A stretch of DNA of 64,000 bases, taken from assembly GCF_014193655.1 (NCBI RefSeq), contig NZ_JACHZQ010000002.1, forward strand, positions 558,001 through 622,000, read 5' to 3'. Positions 37,184 to 46,347 of the stretch are shown here, piece after piece. The number at the start of each line of letters is the position of its first letter. Positions within the stretch are counted from its first letter, which is position 1. The position numbers and the translations under genes are program-made. The notes below the pieces were generated by a model. It had not been told where the DNA came from. It did no database searches and was given only the letters and a program-made list of their open reading frames with translations. Source of the DNA: Rhizobium sp. BK313. GTDB taxonomy: Bacteria > Pseudomonadota > Alphaproteobacteria > Rhizobiales > Rhizobiaceae.

Positions 37184-37924
37184 ATGATGCTTATGACTGT
37201 GACCGCTGCGTCTGACGTCTTGATTGTCGATGACGACCATGAAATTCGCGCGCTTCTGAGCCGATATCTCGAGGAGCAGGGCTTTCGCGTCTCGACGGCA
37301 AGCAACCTTCGCGGCTGCAATGAAGCCCTCAATCGGCGCACCCCGGATCTCCTCGTTTTGGATGTGATGCTGCCCGATGGATCTGGCCTTGATCTTTGCC
37401 GCGATCTGCGAAACCGTCGTCCTCGCATCCCGGTCATTCTGCTGACCGCTCTGAAGGAAGATATCGATCGGATCCTGGGGCTTGAGATCGGCGCTGACGA
37501 CTATCTCGGCAAGCCGTTCAATCCGCGAGAGCTGGCGGCGCGTATTCGGGCGGTCCTGCGCCGAATAAATGAGGATTCGTCTCCAGAGCCGGAGCAGCGC
37601 CGCTTTCATTTTGCCGAGATGACGCTCGATCCGCAGCTTCGCCGCGTCACCAGGGACAGCGGCGAGGTTATTTCATTGACCGGTGCCGAATTTGATCTGC
37701 TCAAGGCCTTTCTCGAACGGGCCGGTCGGCTATTGTCCCGAGATCAATTGCTCGACTTGACGCAGGGGCGTGATCGCGATCCGGCCGATCGTTCGATCGA
37801 CGTGCTGATGAGCCGATTACGCCGCAAGCTGGGGGAGACGGTCGACGATCCAGTATTCAGAACGATCCGGAACAGCGGATATCAGCTCGTTGTTCCGGTG
37901 ACGGCTGTTAAGGGCGATCCATGA
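37184..37924 (+). CDS. OmpR-family response regulator
   Basis: A 246-residue two-component regulator. The receiver domain (about 10-125) has the acidic pair in LIVDDDHEIR, the phosphorylated Asp in DLLVLDVMLPDGSGLD and the Lys in LGKPFN. The C-terminal winged helix (about 145-240) has LSRDQLLDLTQGRD and VDVLMSRLRRKL-like IDVLMSRLRRKL. It overlaps the sensor kinase by four bases (ATGA). Several ATGs lie close together, so the start could be 37184 or 37193. The signal is unknown. Confidence 0.92.
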   Translation: MMLMTVTAASDVLIVDDDHEIRALLSRYLEEQGFRVSTASNLRGCNEALNRRTPDLLVLDVMLPDGSGLDLCRDLRNRRPRIPVILLTALKEDIDRILGLEIGADDYLGKPFNPRELAARIRAVLRRINEDSSPEPEQRRFHFAEMTLDPQLRRVTRDSGEVISLTGAEFDLLKAFLERAGRLLSRDQLLDLTQGRDRDPADRSIDVLMSRLRRKLGETVDDPVFRTIRNSGYQLVVPVTAVKGDP

Positions 37925-39189
37925 AGTCCCTAGGCGCGCGCCTGGCGCTGCTCTTGCTCACGGCCATTGTTCTGGTGGTTATCACGTCGTCTTTTGCGGC
38001 AAGTCTGGTGATGCGAGGCCCCCGGCCGGAAACAACCATGGAGCCGTTGGCGCGCCAGCTATCCATACTCGCGAAACTTGCCGGGGACGACAAGGCTGCG
38101 GCGATCTCTGCTGGCGTGGACATTGCTGCCGTTCCGGCGGACGGGCCCAGCGATGAACGACTCTCCGGATTTCTGATGGAAAGCCTTCGCCGAACCGGCG
38201 ACCCTCGGGAAGCGACGGTATCGCGCCAATCGACCGGTGTCACAACGGCCTCTCTCAGGCTTCCCGACGGCAATTGGATGGTGATGCCGATGCCGGAACT
38301 CGGCCCGCCACCCGGAGGATGGAAGGTTCTGGCGGGATGGCTCGGCCTCATCATTACGGGAAGTGTGTTGATTTCCATATTCGCCGCATCGAAGATCATG
38401 AAGCCGCTTCGCCTGCTTGAGCGGGCGTCGGCCGAGATCGGCCCGGATGGGACGCTCCCGCACGTTCCGGAAACCGGGCCGGGTGAAATTCGCGTCACCG
38501 CACGGGCTCTCAACAAACTATCGGCGAGAGTGAAGGCTGCGACGGAAAGCCGGATGCGGCTGGTCGCAGCCGCCGGACATGATCTTAGAACGCCCATGAC
38601 GCGCATGCGATTGCGGGCTGAATTCATCAAGGATGAAGAAGATCGGCTGAAATGGCTCGCCGACCTTGAAGAACTCGACACGATCGCCGATAGCGCCATC
38701 GGATTGGTGCGTGAGGAAATTTCCACGGACGGCCTGCAATGCGTAAAGCTGGATACGATCGTTGCAAACATCGTGGCGGAGCTGACGACGATGGGCATGG
38801 ATATCGGAACCGGCGAGTTGCAGCCCGTGACAATTTCTGCAGGTCCCCTGGCGGTCACGCGCGCTCTGCGCAACCTTTTGATCAACGCTGCAACGCATGG
38901 GGAATCGGCAATCGTTACCATCACTCGCCGCGGCGACAAGGCGGTGGTCAGAATTGTCGACACGGGGCCTGGCATTCCCGAAGAGCGCCTGAGCCAAGTG
39001 TTCGAACCCTTTTTTCGGATTGATATCGCACGACAGCGGTCTTTCCCGGGGGCAGGCCTTGGAATGGCCATTGCCAAGGAGATCGTTTCCAGGTTCGAAG
39101 GGGAGATCATCGTGCGCAATCGGCAGCCGAAGGGTCTGGAGCAGGTGGTCTCATTCAATAGCCAAGTCGACAAAATTGCCGCTGGTTGA
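37921..39189 (+). CDS. EnvZ-type sensor histidine kinase
   Basis: A 422-residue inner-membrane kinase: helix 1 (about 8-30), a periplasmic domain of about 105 residues, helix 2 (about 140-160), HAMP, then the phosphoacceptor His in AAAGHDLRTPMTRMRLRAE, and ATP-binding motifs LLINAATHG, DTGPGIPEE and GAGLGMAIAKE. It partners the preceding OmpR-type regulator. The small periplasmic domain has no recognised sensor family. Confidence 0.92.
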   Translation: MKSLGARLALLLLTAIVLVVITSSFAASLVMRGPRPETTMEPLARQLSILAKLAGDDKAAAISAGVDIAAVPADGPSDERLSGFLMESLRRTGDPREATVSRQSTGVTTASLRLPDGNWMVMPMPELGPPPGGWKVLAGWLGLIITGSVLISIFAASKIMKPLRLLERASAEIGPDGTLPHVPETGPGEIRVTARALNKLSARVKAATESRMRLVAAAGHDLRTPMTRMRLRAEFIKDEEDRLKWLADLEELDTIADSAIGLVREEISTDGLQCVKLDTIVANIVAELTTMGMDIGTGELQPVTISAGPLAVTRALRNLLINAATHGESAIVTITRRGDKAVVRIVDTGPGIPEERLSQVFEPFFRIDIARQRSFPGAGLGMAIAKEIVSRFEGEIIVRNRQPKGLEQVVSFNSQVDKIAAG

Positions 39190-39240
39190 AGAACCGTCCC
39201 TATCCAACACCGGGCGCCTGTTTCAGCCTGGCGCCGATTG

Positions 39241-39633
39241 TCAAACGTAGGCCGTCCGGTCTCCGAACGCGGTATCCCCGTCGAAATTCGTGGCGCCAAT
39301 GCGATCACTTTCGCCCGAAAGCGATGATTGCGGCTTGCTCTTCGAGGAGCCGGATTCGGAGCTGAAGTTCGAAGCAGTGCCAGACTTGGCAGATTGACCG
39401 GCTGCACTGGATTGACCGTTGGCGGACTTTTCCAACTTGGTCAGTTTTGTCTCCAACGCGGCGAGGTCCTTTTGGAGCGTCTCAGCCTCGTCAGGATCTT
39501 TGGTATCGGCAAGCTCTGCTTTCTTTGCTGCGATCTGTGCCTGTATCTTTGCGGCATCGTCTGATGACGACGAGGTTGTGGATGCGGAACTGAACAGGGA
39601 TCCTGTTGCGGATTGAGAGATTGCGCTGACCAT
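39241..39633 (-). CDS. Hypothetical coiled-coil protein, FlxA-like
   Basis: A 130-residue hydrophilic protein rich in Ser, Ala, Lys and Asp. Residues 25-70 (KIQAQIAAKKAELADTKDPD and onward) form a predicted coiled coil with heptad-like spacing, flanked by serine-rich, probably disordered ends. This resembles FlxA-like proteins, but similarity may only be compositional. No signal peptide. Converges on the histidine kinase gene. Function unknown. Confidence 0.55.
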   Translation of the reverse strand: MVSAISQSATGSLFSSASTTSSSSDDAAKIQAQIAAKKAELADTKDPDEAETLQKDLAALETKLTKLEKSANGQSSAAGQSAKSGTASNFSSESGSSKSKPQSSLSGESDRIGATNFDGDTAFGDRTAYV

Positions 39634-40045
39634 TTTTACGCCCTGATCGTTGCTTCGTTCTTCGGAAGACCGACCATGGTGCGTAGTGTATTAACTGAGA
39701 GTAAATAGTCAAAAAACCGATGTCGACTGTAATTCCACCAAGTACATGTGATGTCTGTCGCCAGAAATTCCAAAAACCCAATCAACTCCGTGCGATATAT
39801 AAATGCATCGCAAGATTTGCTAGATAAATCTGAGCAAGGCTGGCTCTATTGGAAATGTCTGGACAAGAAATTTCCTCGAAATGCCCTCTTTTGGCAACAT
39901 TCGGAAATATTCCTGAGGATGCTTGCTGTAGATTTTGCTGGTCCTGAGCTTTCTGCTTTGGTCACCCGCATGCCGGCTTCGCCAGACGCCCCCAACATGA
40001 ATGGCGAAGCCGGATCTGCTTCCCCTATGAAACAGATGGTCGGTC

Positions 40046-40243
40046 CTATGACGCCAAGCTCATCGTAGCGGGTGGCGACAAGCAGGAATACTTCAGCTGG
40101 GAGAAGAACCGTTCGATCAGGTTGCGTTCACGGCAGTGGCGGTTGCTGAAGCAGGCCTTCCAGCGGCAGTTGCTTTTCGTTTTTCGACGCCCAGGAATCT
40201 TGAACGGGAATTGCTCGACTAAGTGTATAGCCCTATAGGCCAA
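40046..40243 (-). mobile_element. Fragment of an IS5-type transposase
   Basis: The minus strand encodes CRERNLIERFFSQLK, the C-terminal signature of IS5-family DDE transposases, with Glu as the third catalytic residue. Just after it the frame breaks: the expected ATRYDELG is readable in the next frame. Nothing else of the transposase is present on either side, so this is a scar of an old insertion, immediately upstream of the GC-richer phosphatase gene. Confidence 0.65.
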
Positions 40244-40286
40244 TTTGGTTTGTCTGAATTCCTTGGCCTAGAGAGGAGCCTGCGCT

Positions 40287-41012
40287 GTGACCGACCTTGC
40301 CGCCCTTGACGGGGCGACCATCGCTTTCGACCTCGACGGAACCCTCGTCGAATCGGCCCCCGACCTGATCGGAGCCGTGAACGCAATCCTGATCGCGGAA
40401 GGCTTCGAGCCCCTGGCCTACGACCGGGGTAGGCCCTTCATCAGCCGCGGCGCGCGCTGGCTGCTACAGTGGGGCCTTGCCGCCGCCGGCGCGCAAGACC
40501 CGGCCGCCCGCGCCGCCGCCCTCTTCGGCCGCTTCATCAGCCACTATAGCGCCCATATCGCAGATGAGAGCCGGCCGTTTCCGGGCGTGATCGATGCCCT
40601 GAAACTCCTAAAGGCGGCCGGCGCCAAGCTGGTCGTTTGCACCAACAAGCCCACCGACCTGTCGCGTGACTTATTGACCAAGCTCGACATGGCCGGACTG
40701 TTCGACGGCGTGGTGGGCGTTGACGCCGTCTCAGCGATCAAGCCCGACCCCGCCCACCTGATCGAGGCCGTGGCGGCCGTGGGGGGCAATCTGGCGCGCA
40801 CCGTCATGGTCGGGGACGCTGCCACCGACGCTGGCGCCGCGCGGGCCGCCGGGACGCCGCTGATCCTGGTCGACTTCGGCTACACCGAAATCCCGGCCGC
40901 TGAACTCGCGCCCGACATCCTGCTGCATCATTTCGGCGACTTGGTGGATGCCTGCGCCGGTCTGCTCGATGGGTTGTGTCCTGTCAGTCCGCCTTGTGAG
41001 ACTACGTGCTAG
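40287..41012 (+). CDS. gph: Phosphoglycolate phosphatase-like HAD hydrolase
   Basis: A 241-residue HAD phosphatase with all motifs: FDLDGTLVES (nucleophile Asp), VVCTNKP (motif II), KPDPAHL (motif III Lys) and MVGDAATDAGAARAAG (motif IV). The helical cap and KP(D/A)P signature fit Gph, which clears 2-phosphoglycolate. The GTG start follows GAGAGGAG. Base composition is visibly GC-richer than the neighbours (runs of GCCGCC), and an IS scar lies directly upstream, suggesting arrival by transfer. The last dozen residues (GLCPVSPPCETTC) look unlike the family and may be frayed. Confidence 0.82.
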   Translation: MTDLAALDGATIAFDLDGTLVESAPDLIGAVNAILIAEGFEPLAYDRGRPFISRGARWLLQWGLAAAGAQDPAARAAALFGRFISHYSAHIADESRPFPGVIDALKLLKAAGAKLVVCTNKPTDLSRDLLTKLDMAGLFDGVVGVDAVSAIKPDPAHLIEAVAAVGGNLARTVMVGDAATDAGAARAAGTPLILVDFGYTEIPAAELAPDILLHHFGDLVDACAGLLDGLCPVSPPCETTC

Positions 41013-41441
41013 CGCAGAGGCGGGCGTTTTGCTCGAGTCTTGCAAAAGCCGGCGGCGTCCGCACTCTTTTATGGCCTGAATAGTCGCCCACACGAGATCA
41101 GTCAGGTCGAAGCGATGGGGGGCAGGCAAAGCTTCCAAATCGGGCCACATTGAATCATCATCTTCCCGCTTACAAACCCGGTTTATGGGTCTACGGTCTA
41201 GTCAATTTGCGGCAGCACTGAGTTGGTGGGCAGAACGTAGCTGATTTCTCCGAGAAGGTCGAAGCTACCCTCGAAGGGATTGGTCCGGGGATGCCGGGCG
41301 TGGCGCCCCGGACCTTGCAGCCCTTTCACGGGCCGCTCCGTCCAACCGGCTACGATCGGACAAACTGCGTCCGGGGGGCGATCCCTGTCGGATGGAAAGG
41401 AGGTAGAATGGATTACCCATGAGGGCGCAGCCCCTTGGCTT
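41013..41441. other. Intergenic region, possible remnants only
   Basis: 430 bases between converging genes. A minus frame reading MWPDLEALPAPHRFDLTDLV (from 41150) looks protein-like but runs into the phosphatase gene antisense and lacks a good ribosome site; it may be a gene remnant. Nothing else recognised. With the IS scar nearby this is probably a patch of disrupted DNA. Confidence 0.35.
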
Positions 41442-42086
41442 CTAACGGAACCTGCGAGGACCTGGATCGAACGATCGTTCGGCGTCTCCAAGCTTTTCGA
41501 GCTGATCAGCGGTCAGAACAGTGCGAAGTGCAGCCGCTTTATCTATCAGCACACGAGCCTTGACTGCACGGTCCAGCATGCGATCGGCGATCTCGTCGCC
41601 GAATAGTTCGGGCGGTTTCTTCGCGTCGATACCCAGACCTGATGGTTTCGTTTCGGTCTCTGAAAGGGGCCCTGACGGCACATGGTTCGGAAAATCGAGA
41701 AAGTCTGTTAGTGCCGCGGTGTAGTCCCTCCAGGCATCGAGCTGGGCGACATGGATGCCGATCAGCGTCTCCATCGCCGATAGTCTGCTTGCGAGCTCCA
41801 ATGCGCGATCGGGCTCACGAGGGAAATCGGCAGGCAGCTCGCGCGGCGGTGGGAAGGGCATGCCGTTTGCAAATGCCATCATATGGCCGTCGAATCGAGG
41901 GCCGCGGAAAATACCGGGGCATGGCCCTCTTTCCGGCCCCATCCATTCCGGCGGAGATTCCATCCTCTCAGCACCGGCAGGTCTCTGCTCGATGGGCGGG
42001 GTTGAAGGCTCTTCAGCAAGAGCCGGGACATTCATTCCACCAATGGCCGTTAACAACAAAATTGCGACAATCCGCAAATGTCTCAT
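41442..42086 (-). CDS. Periplasmic Spy/CpxP-like (LTXXQ motif) protein
   Basis: 214 residues with a Sec signal (ILLLTAIGGMNVPALA, cleavage near residue 24). The first half is Pro/Glu-rich and low in structure; the second half is helical and ends with VLTADQLEKLGDAERSF, the LTXXQ motif of the Spy/CpxP family. Spy proteins are ATP-independent periplasmic chaperones, but many rhizobial LTXXQ proteins are uncharacterised. Single-gene unit. Confidence 0.75.
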   Translation of the reverse strand: MRHLRIVAILLLTAIGGMNVPALAEEPSTPPIEQRPAGAERMESPPEWMGPERGPCPGIFRGPRFDGHMMAFANGMPFPPPRELPADFPREPDRALELASRLSAMETLIGIHVAQLDAWRDYTAALTDFLDFPNHVPSGPLSETETKPSGLGIDAKKPPELFGDEIADRMLDRAVKARVLIDKAAALRTVLTADQLEKLGDAERSFDPGPRRFR

Positions 42087-42608
42087 GATCAGTGCCTCTG
42101 AATCTACTTCAATTCACTGCGGCGAGGCTAATTGCAGCATATAAACGGGATGCGTCCTTATATTTCCGAGTGTTTCGTTGGGGAGGATTGTTGCGAACGA
42201 AGTTTGCTGTGAACCGTTCGGCAAGAATTTATTACAAAATTTTTTTATTTATTCGTGCGGGCTGTGGCTTATGCGGAAATGACCGGTGCGAATATCAATC
42301 AATACGCAACATTAGCCACGCACATGGACGTTGCATCGAAGAGCGGATACGGATCAGGCTGCCGTTTTTGCCGGTCTGCCGGTTCTGTCGATCCCCGAAG
42401 CGCGGTAGGGCTTGACGTCGACGCACAAGTCCCTAATCTAAACGGAGGCGCCTCCATTTATTCGGCGCTCCACAATTTGTACCGCTAGTCGGGGCGTATG
42501 TCAGCTCGCAACATAAGTCACCTCTCCCAAACTTGTTCCCTGCACGGCGGCAATCACTACAAACCGAACTCGCACCGCGCGTGCCATCTTAAAAGTTGGA
42601 GGTCTTGA
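42087..42608. other. Intergenic region upstream of the molybdenum hydroxylase
   Basis: 520 bases, AT-rich from 42130 to 42260 and GC-rich after. The 77-codon frame at 42255 has no ribosome site or family resemblance. No iron-sulfur or FAD subunit gene is present here, although these normally precede the large subunit. Confidence 0.5.
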
Positions 42609-44900
42609 ATGACCATTATGGAACCTCGCAAACACGGCGATGCCTCGGACGGTATGATCGGCGGCCGCCAATCCCGCTTCGAAGGCAGCATGAAGGTCAC
42701 CGGCGCTGCGACCTATGCGCTGGAATATCCCGTCAAAGGGCTCGCGCATGCCGTTCTAGTGCAGAGCACGATCCCGGCCGGCCGCGTCGTCGCGGTCGAT
42801 ACGTCCCGGGCGCTGGCAGCGCCCGGCGTCCTTTTGGTCCTGACGCCGGAAGACGATCTCGGCCTCGTGGCGGCGTCCGACTGGTACGGCAATCGCCCGG
42901 AAAACCAGCCCTATCATCCGTTGCCGCGCGAAGTTCGCTTCAACGGCCAGACGATTGTCGCCGTGGTCGCCGAAAGCCGCGAACAGGCATCCGAGGCGGC
43001 CAAACTGATCGACGTTGCCTACGAGGAGACGCCATCGGTCGCAAGCCTTGACGATCCAAATGCCGGCGAAGGCAAGTTGATGGAAAATCTCAGCTCCGCC
43101 TGGGGGGATGCCGAATCCGCGTTTGCGGCTGCGCCAGTGCAGGTCGAGGCCGAATATCGCACGCCGCGCGAATACCACGTCGCCATGGAGCCGCACGGGC
43201 TGACGGTGAAATGGGACGGCGAGCAATTGACGGTATGGGAGCCAAGCCAATGGTCGCATGGCATGGCGCGCACCTATTCAGAATGGTTCGGCATTCCCGC
43301 TGAGAATGTCCAGTTGATCTCGCCCTTCATAGGCGGGGGGTTCGGTTCCAAAGGTGCTGCGCTCGCCCATAGTGCGGTCGCTGCAGCGGCGGCGAAAAAA
43401 CTGGGACGGCCCGTGAAACTCGCACTCACCCGCCCCCAGAATTTTACAGGCTATGGCGGTCGCGCCGCGACCCGTCAGAAGATCGCCCTTGGTGCCACGC
43501 AGGACGGTGTGCTGCAGGCGATCATACATCGTGGGATCAGCGAAACGTCCACCTATGTTGACTATCCGGAGCAGACGGGCGCTGCGACGCCGATCCTCTA
43601 CAAAGTCGAGAATTTCTCGTCGCAGCATCGGGTCGTCCCGGTCAACACTGTCACTCCGGGCGCCTTACGCGGGCCGGGTAAAAACCCCAGCGCCTACGGC
43701 ATCGAATGCGCCATCGAGGAACTCGCTTACAAGATCGGCATGGACCCGCTCGAAATCCGTCTGAAGAACTATGCGGATCACGATTACCAGTCCGGCAAGC
43801 CGTGGTCGACACGCCGGTTGCGTGAAGCCCTGACCGAAGGCGCCGAGGCTTTTGGTTGGTCGCGGCGCAGCCACGCGCCGCGGTCGATGCGTGACGGCCG
43901 GCAGCTCATTGGCTGGGGCATCGGTTGTGGTACCTTCCCGGTGATCCGGGCTCCAAGCGAAGCGCTTATCCGCATTCTCGCAAACGGGCACGTCGAAGTG
44001 GTCAGTGGCGCCATCGACATGGGGCAGGGCACTTATACGATCCTGGCGCAGACGGTATCTGAAGTGCTCGGCGTTCCCGTCGAGCAGATCGAGGTTCATC
44101 TCGGCGATTCCAGATTGCCAGGCTCGGCGATCGCCGGCGGCTCGATGCTAGCGGGATCGATCACCGGTGCTGTTCACAAGACAGCAATGGCTGCCCGCGA
44201 CGAGCTGATTGGGCTTGCGCTTAGCGATGCCAACTCACCCTTCCGCGAGACTGGTGCGAACACGCTGACCTTGAGCGAGGGACGGATTGCCGTGCCGCGG
44301 AGTGGAGGGCTTTCGATGACGCTTCGCGAGTTGATGGCGACGCTCAATCGGGATCATATCGAGGTCCGACGCAACACGCTGGCTGAAGGAAGCCAAAGTC
44401 CCGAGGACCACAAGAAGGCGTGGACGACTTTGGCGAGCGTGCAAGGGGCGACTTCGGGCGACTATTCCATGCACAGCTGGTGTGCCCACTTTGCCGAGGT
44501 CCGGGTCGACGAGGATTTCGGAACCGTGCGGGTCTCTCGCATGGTCTCGGCGTTCGACTGCGGCCGGCTCTACAATCCGAAACTGGTCGAAAGCCAGTGG
44601 CGCGGCGGGATCATCATGGGCATCGGTCAGGCGTTGTTGGAAGAGGGCCTCGTCGACGGTCGTAACGGCCGGACCATCAACAACAATATGGGCGATTACC
44701 TTGTGCCGACCAATTCGGACATTCCTGACATCCAGGTGATCTCGGTCGGTGTTGCCGATCCGCATGCCTCTGTGTTGGGTGGCAAGGGTGTGGGTGAGGT
44801 TGGTATTGTCGGCGTTGCTCCGGCCATAGCCAACGCCGTCTTTCACGCGACGGGAAAACGCGTCCGCGATCTGCCCATCACACTGGAAAAGCTCATCTAG
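42609..44900 (+). CDS. Xanthine dehydrogenase-family molybdopterin-binding subunit (PaoC/YagR-like), orphan
   Basis: 763 residues of the aldehyde oxidase/xanthine dehydrogenase large subunit. GGRQSRFEGSMKVTGAATYA is the usual N terminus; PFIGGGFGSKG and TPGALRGPGKNP are molybdopterin-cytosine-dinucleotide contacts; VLGGKGVGEVGIVG holds the catalytic Glu near the C terminus. Size and motifs match E. coli PaoC (YagR), the large subunit of a periplasmic aldehyde oxidase. Partners PaoA (2Fe-2S) and PaoB (FAD) are not adjacent, so electron transfer needs subunits coded elsewhere. The start has GGAGG seven bases upstream. Confidence 0.88.
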   Translation: MTIMEPRKHGDASDGMIGGRQSRFEGSMKVTGAATYALEYPVKGLAHAVLVQSTIPAGRVVAVDTSRALAAPGVLLVLTPEDDLGLVAASDWYGNRPENQPYHPLPREVRFNGQTIVAVVAESREQASEAAKLIDVAYEETPSVASLDDPNAGEGKLMENLSSAWGDAESAFAAAPVQVEAEYRTPREYHVAMEPHGLTVKWDGEQLTVWEPSQWSHGMARTYSEWFGIPAENVQLISPFIGGGFGSKGAALAHSAVAAAAAKKLGRPVKLALTRPQNFTGYGGRAATRQKIALGATQDGVLQAIIHRGISETSTYVDYPEQTGAATPILYKVENFSSQHRVVPVNTVTPGALRGPGKNPSAYGIECAIEELAYKIGMDPLEIRLKNYADHDYQSGKPWSTRRLREALTEGAEAFGWSRRSHAPRSMRDGRQLIGWGIGCGTFPVIRAPSEALIRILANGHVEVVSGAIDMGQGTYTILAQTVSEVLGVPVEQIEVHLGDSRLPGSAIAGGSMLAGSITGAVHKTAMAARDELIGLALSDANSPFRETGANTLTLSEGRIAVPRSGGLSMTLRELMATLNRDHIEVRRNTLAEGSQSPEDHKKAWTTLASVQGATSGDYSMHSWCAHFAEVRVDEDFGTVRVSRMVSAFDCGRLYNPKLVESQWRGGIIMGIGQALLEEGLVDGRNGRTINNNMGDYLVPTNSDIPDIQVISVGVADPHASVLGGKGVGEVGIVGVAPAIANAVFHATGKRVRDLPITLEKLI

Positions 44901-44945
44901 ACCCGCATTCGCCAAGACTTTGGCGTTCGCGCCAATTCAATGCCA

Positions 44946-44980
44946 TGAGACCGGTGTTGCCGAAGACGGCACCGGTCTCA
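44946..44980 (+). terminator. Hairpin after the molybdenum hydroxylase gene
   Basis: TGAGACCGGTG (44946-44956) and its complement CACCGGTCTCA (44970-44980) form an 11-bp stem 46 bases past the stop codon. There is no T-run, so termination may be partial or Rho-assisted. Perfect pairing and location support a 3'-end function. Confidence 0.55.
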
Positions 44981-45205
44981 GTAACCGGCAGAGGGCCAGC
45001 TCGGTGAAGAGAGCTTAGTTGATCAAGCCCGGGGCACGCTTCCAAGTTGTGGGCTCGGGATTGTCAGCCGGCTCGCTACTAATCAAATACTGGTAATTTG
45101 GCGTCTTGCTAAGGCATACGATCGCCCGCTTCCGGCGCGATCCAGCTAATGCCACAGGCTTTTAGCGGCTGGGCCGGTCGATCAACCGACCCAACCAAGC
45201 TGCGC
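44981..45205. other. Intergenic region between converging genes
   Basis: About 225 bases between the hairpin and the stop of the small secreted protein. No gene or further structure noticed. Confidence 0.5.
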
Positions 45206-45469
45206 TCAGTAGTAGCGCCAACCACCGTGCCACCGCTCACGGTTCACCCAATAACGGTGGCCGTCCCAGTAGCCTCGTCCATGATAATAAACACCGACCC
45301 TGGGACCTCCAGGCACGACAACAACAGTGCCGGGGGCGACGTTCGGACGGCAGTGGCCATAGGGACCGCGGTGAAATCCGGCGCCGCATCCTTGAGCCGC
45401 GTCAGCTGTAGAATTGACTGCGGCTAACGCCGCTACGGAAGTAAGGGCTATAATAAGCAGCTTTTTCAT
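45206..45469 (-). CDS. Small secreted protein with GCG_CRPN motif
   Basis: 87 residues: Sec signal MKKLLIIALTSVAALAAVNS with cleavage near ADA-A (about residue 25), then GCGAGFHRGPYGHCRPN, the GCG_CRPN prefix domain, then a tail rich in Gly, Tyr, Trp, His and Arg (VGVYYHGRGYWDGHRYW). In this family the prefix precedes repeats; function is unknown. The two cysteines could form one disulfide in the periplasm. ATG 45469 is chosen since the signal begins there, with AAGAGGACATC before it. Confidence 0.8.
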   Translation of the reverse strand: MKKLLIIALTSVAALAAVNSTADAAQGCGAGFHRGPYGHCRPNVAPGTVVVVPGGPRVGVYYHGRGYWDGHRYWVNRERWHGGWRYY

Positions 45470-45746
45470 GATGTCCTCTTTTGATGTCCTCCGAAACGCT
45501 CCTTGCGTCCGGGACCTATACACTTAACGCTGATTTCTGCCATTTTTGTTGTTCGAACCAATTTTTTTTTGGAATGCCTCCGTGGGTGGGCCCGCTCAGG
45601 CTTCTGCGCCGTAAAAGCCGCTGGAATTGAAGCGCGGAGATCTGTTTGTAATTGTTGGTTTGTATACCGTATCCGGTCTGCGCCACAAGGCGGCAGGGGT
45701 GCTTGGCCGTTGCCAAAGAGCGTGCGATTCATCGAACGAGAACGAA

Positions 45747-46277
45747 ATGGGCGTCAGGAACTATTTGATCGAAGGTCTTTCCGGGACTGGCAAGACCTCA
45801 GTCGCCACCGAACTGCAACAGCGCGGTTATCACGTCATTCACGGTGACCGTGAGCTGGCATATAAAGGCGATCCTCAGACGGGTGAACCGCTGGATGGCT
45901 CTGCGCATAAGCAGAGCAGTTTGGATGTGGCCTTTGGGCACAAGCACCACCTTTGGGATGTCGGCAAAGTCAAATCCCTGGTGGCCGATCGAAGCCGCCC
46001 GATCTCCTTCTTCTGCGGCGGCTCAAGGAATTTCCACCACTTCATTGAACTGTTTGACGGTGTTTTCGTTCTTGACGTCGATTTGGACACGTTGAAGAGG
46101 CGGCTGGCGAGCAGACCTGAAGACGAGTTTGGTGGAAAACCGGCCGAACGAGACGTGGTTGTGGGACTGCATGCAACGAAAGAAGACATTCCCAAAAACG
46201 CGACAACGATCGACGCCACTGCGCCGCTCGCCTCCGTTGTCGACGATATTCTATCGAGATGCGGAGAGGTCGACTAA
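45747..46277 (+). CDS. P-loop nucleotide kinase-like protein
   Basis: About 176 residues. LIEGLSGTGKTSVATELQQR at the N terminus is a Walker A loop of small-molecule or nucleotide kinases; HGDREL resembles the Asp-Arg substrate motif of shikimate or gluconate kinase; KRRLASRPEDEFG could be the lid. It belongs to the AAA_18/AAA_33-type group of uncharacterised kinases. The longer frame upstream is rejected because the domain starts at 45747. Substrate unknown; no operon partner. Confidence 0.7.
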   Translation: MGVRNYLIEGLSGTGKTSVATELQQRGYHVIHGDRELAYKGDPQTGEPLDGSAHKQSSLDVAFGHKHHLWDVGKVKSLVADRSRPISFFCGGSRNFHHFIELFDGVFVLDVDLDTLKRRLASRPEDEFGGKPAERDVVVGLHATKEDIPKNATTIDATAPLASVVDDILSRCGEVD

Positions 46278-46347
46278 GGTGCTCCGCTGGTGTCCTTCGT
46301 TTGGTGGATAGAAAAGGCGCCGCGACCGGCTTCTCTTGGGGGCAATA

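Noticed and set aside
37908..39407. 499-codon minus-strand frame opposite the histidine kinase
   Set aside because: The plus-strand kinase has every family motif; the long antisense frame is a GC-bias shadow rich in Ser, Arg and Pro.
39748..40068. 106-codon plus-strand frame
   Set aside because: Its second half runs antisense into the transposase scar and the first half has no recognisable protein features.
40731..41150. 139-codon minus-strand frame
   Set aside because: Mostly antisense to the phosphatase gene; only the first 40 residues look protein-like, and the ribosome site is poor.
42255..42488. 77-codon plus-strand frame before the molybdenum hydroxylase
   Set aside because: GTG start in an AT-rich run without a ribosome site; does not resemble an iron-sulfur subunit or any other family.
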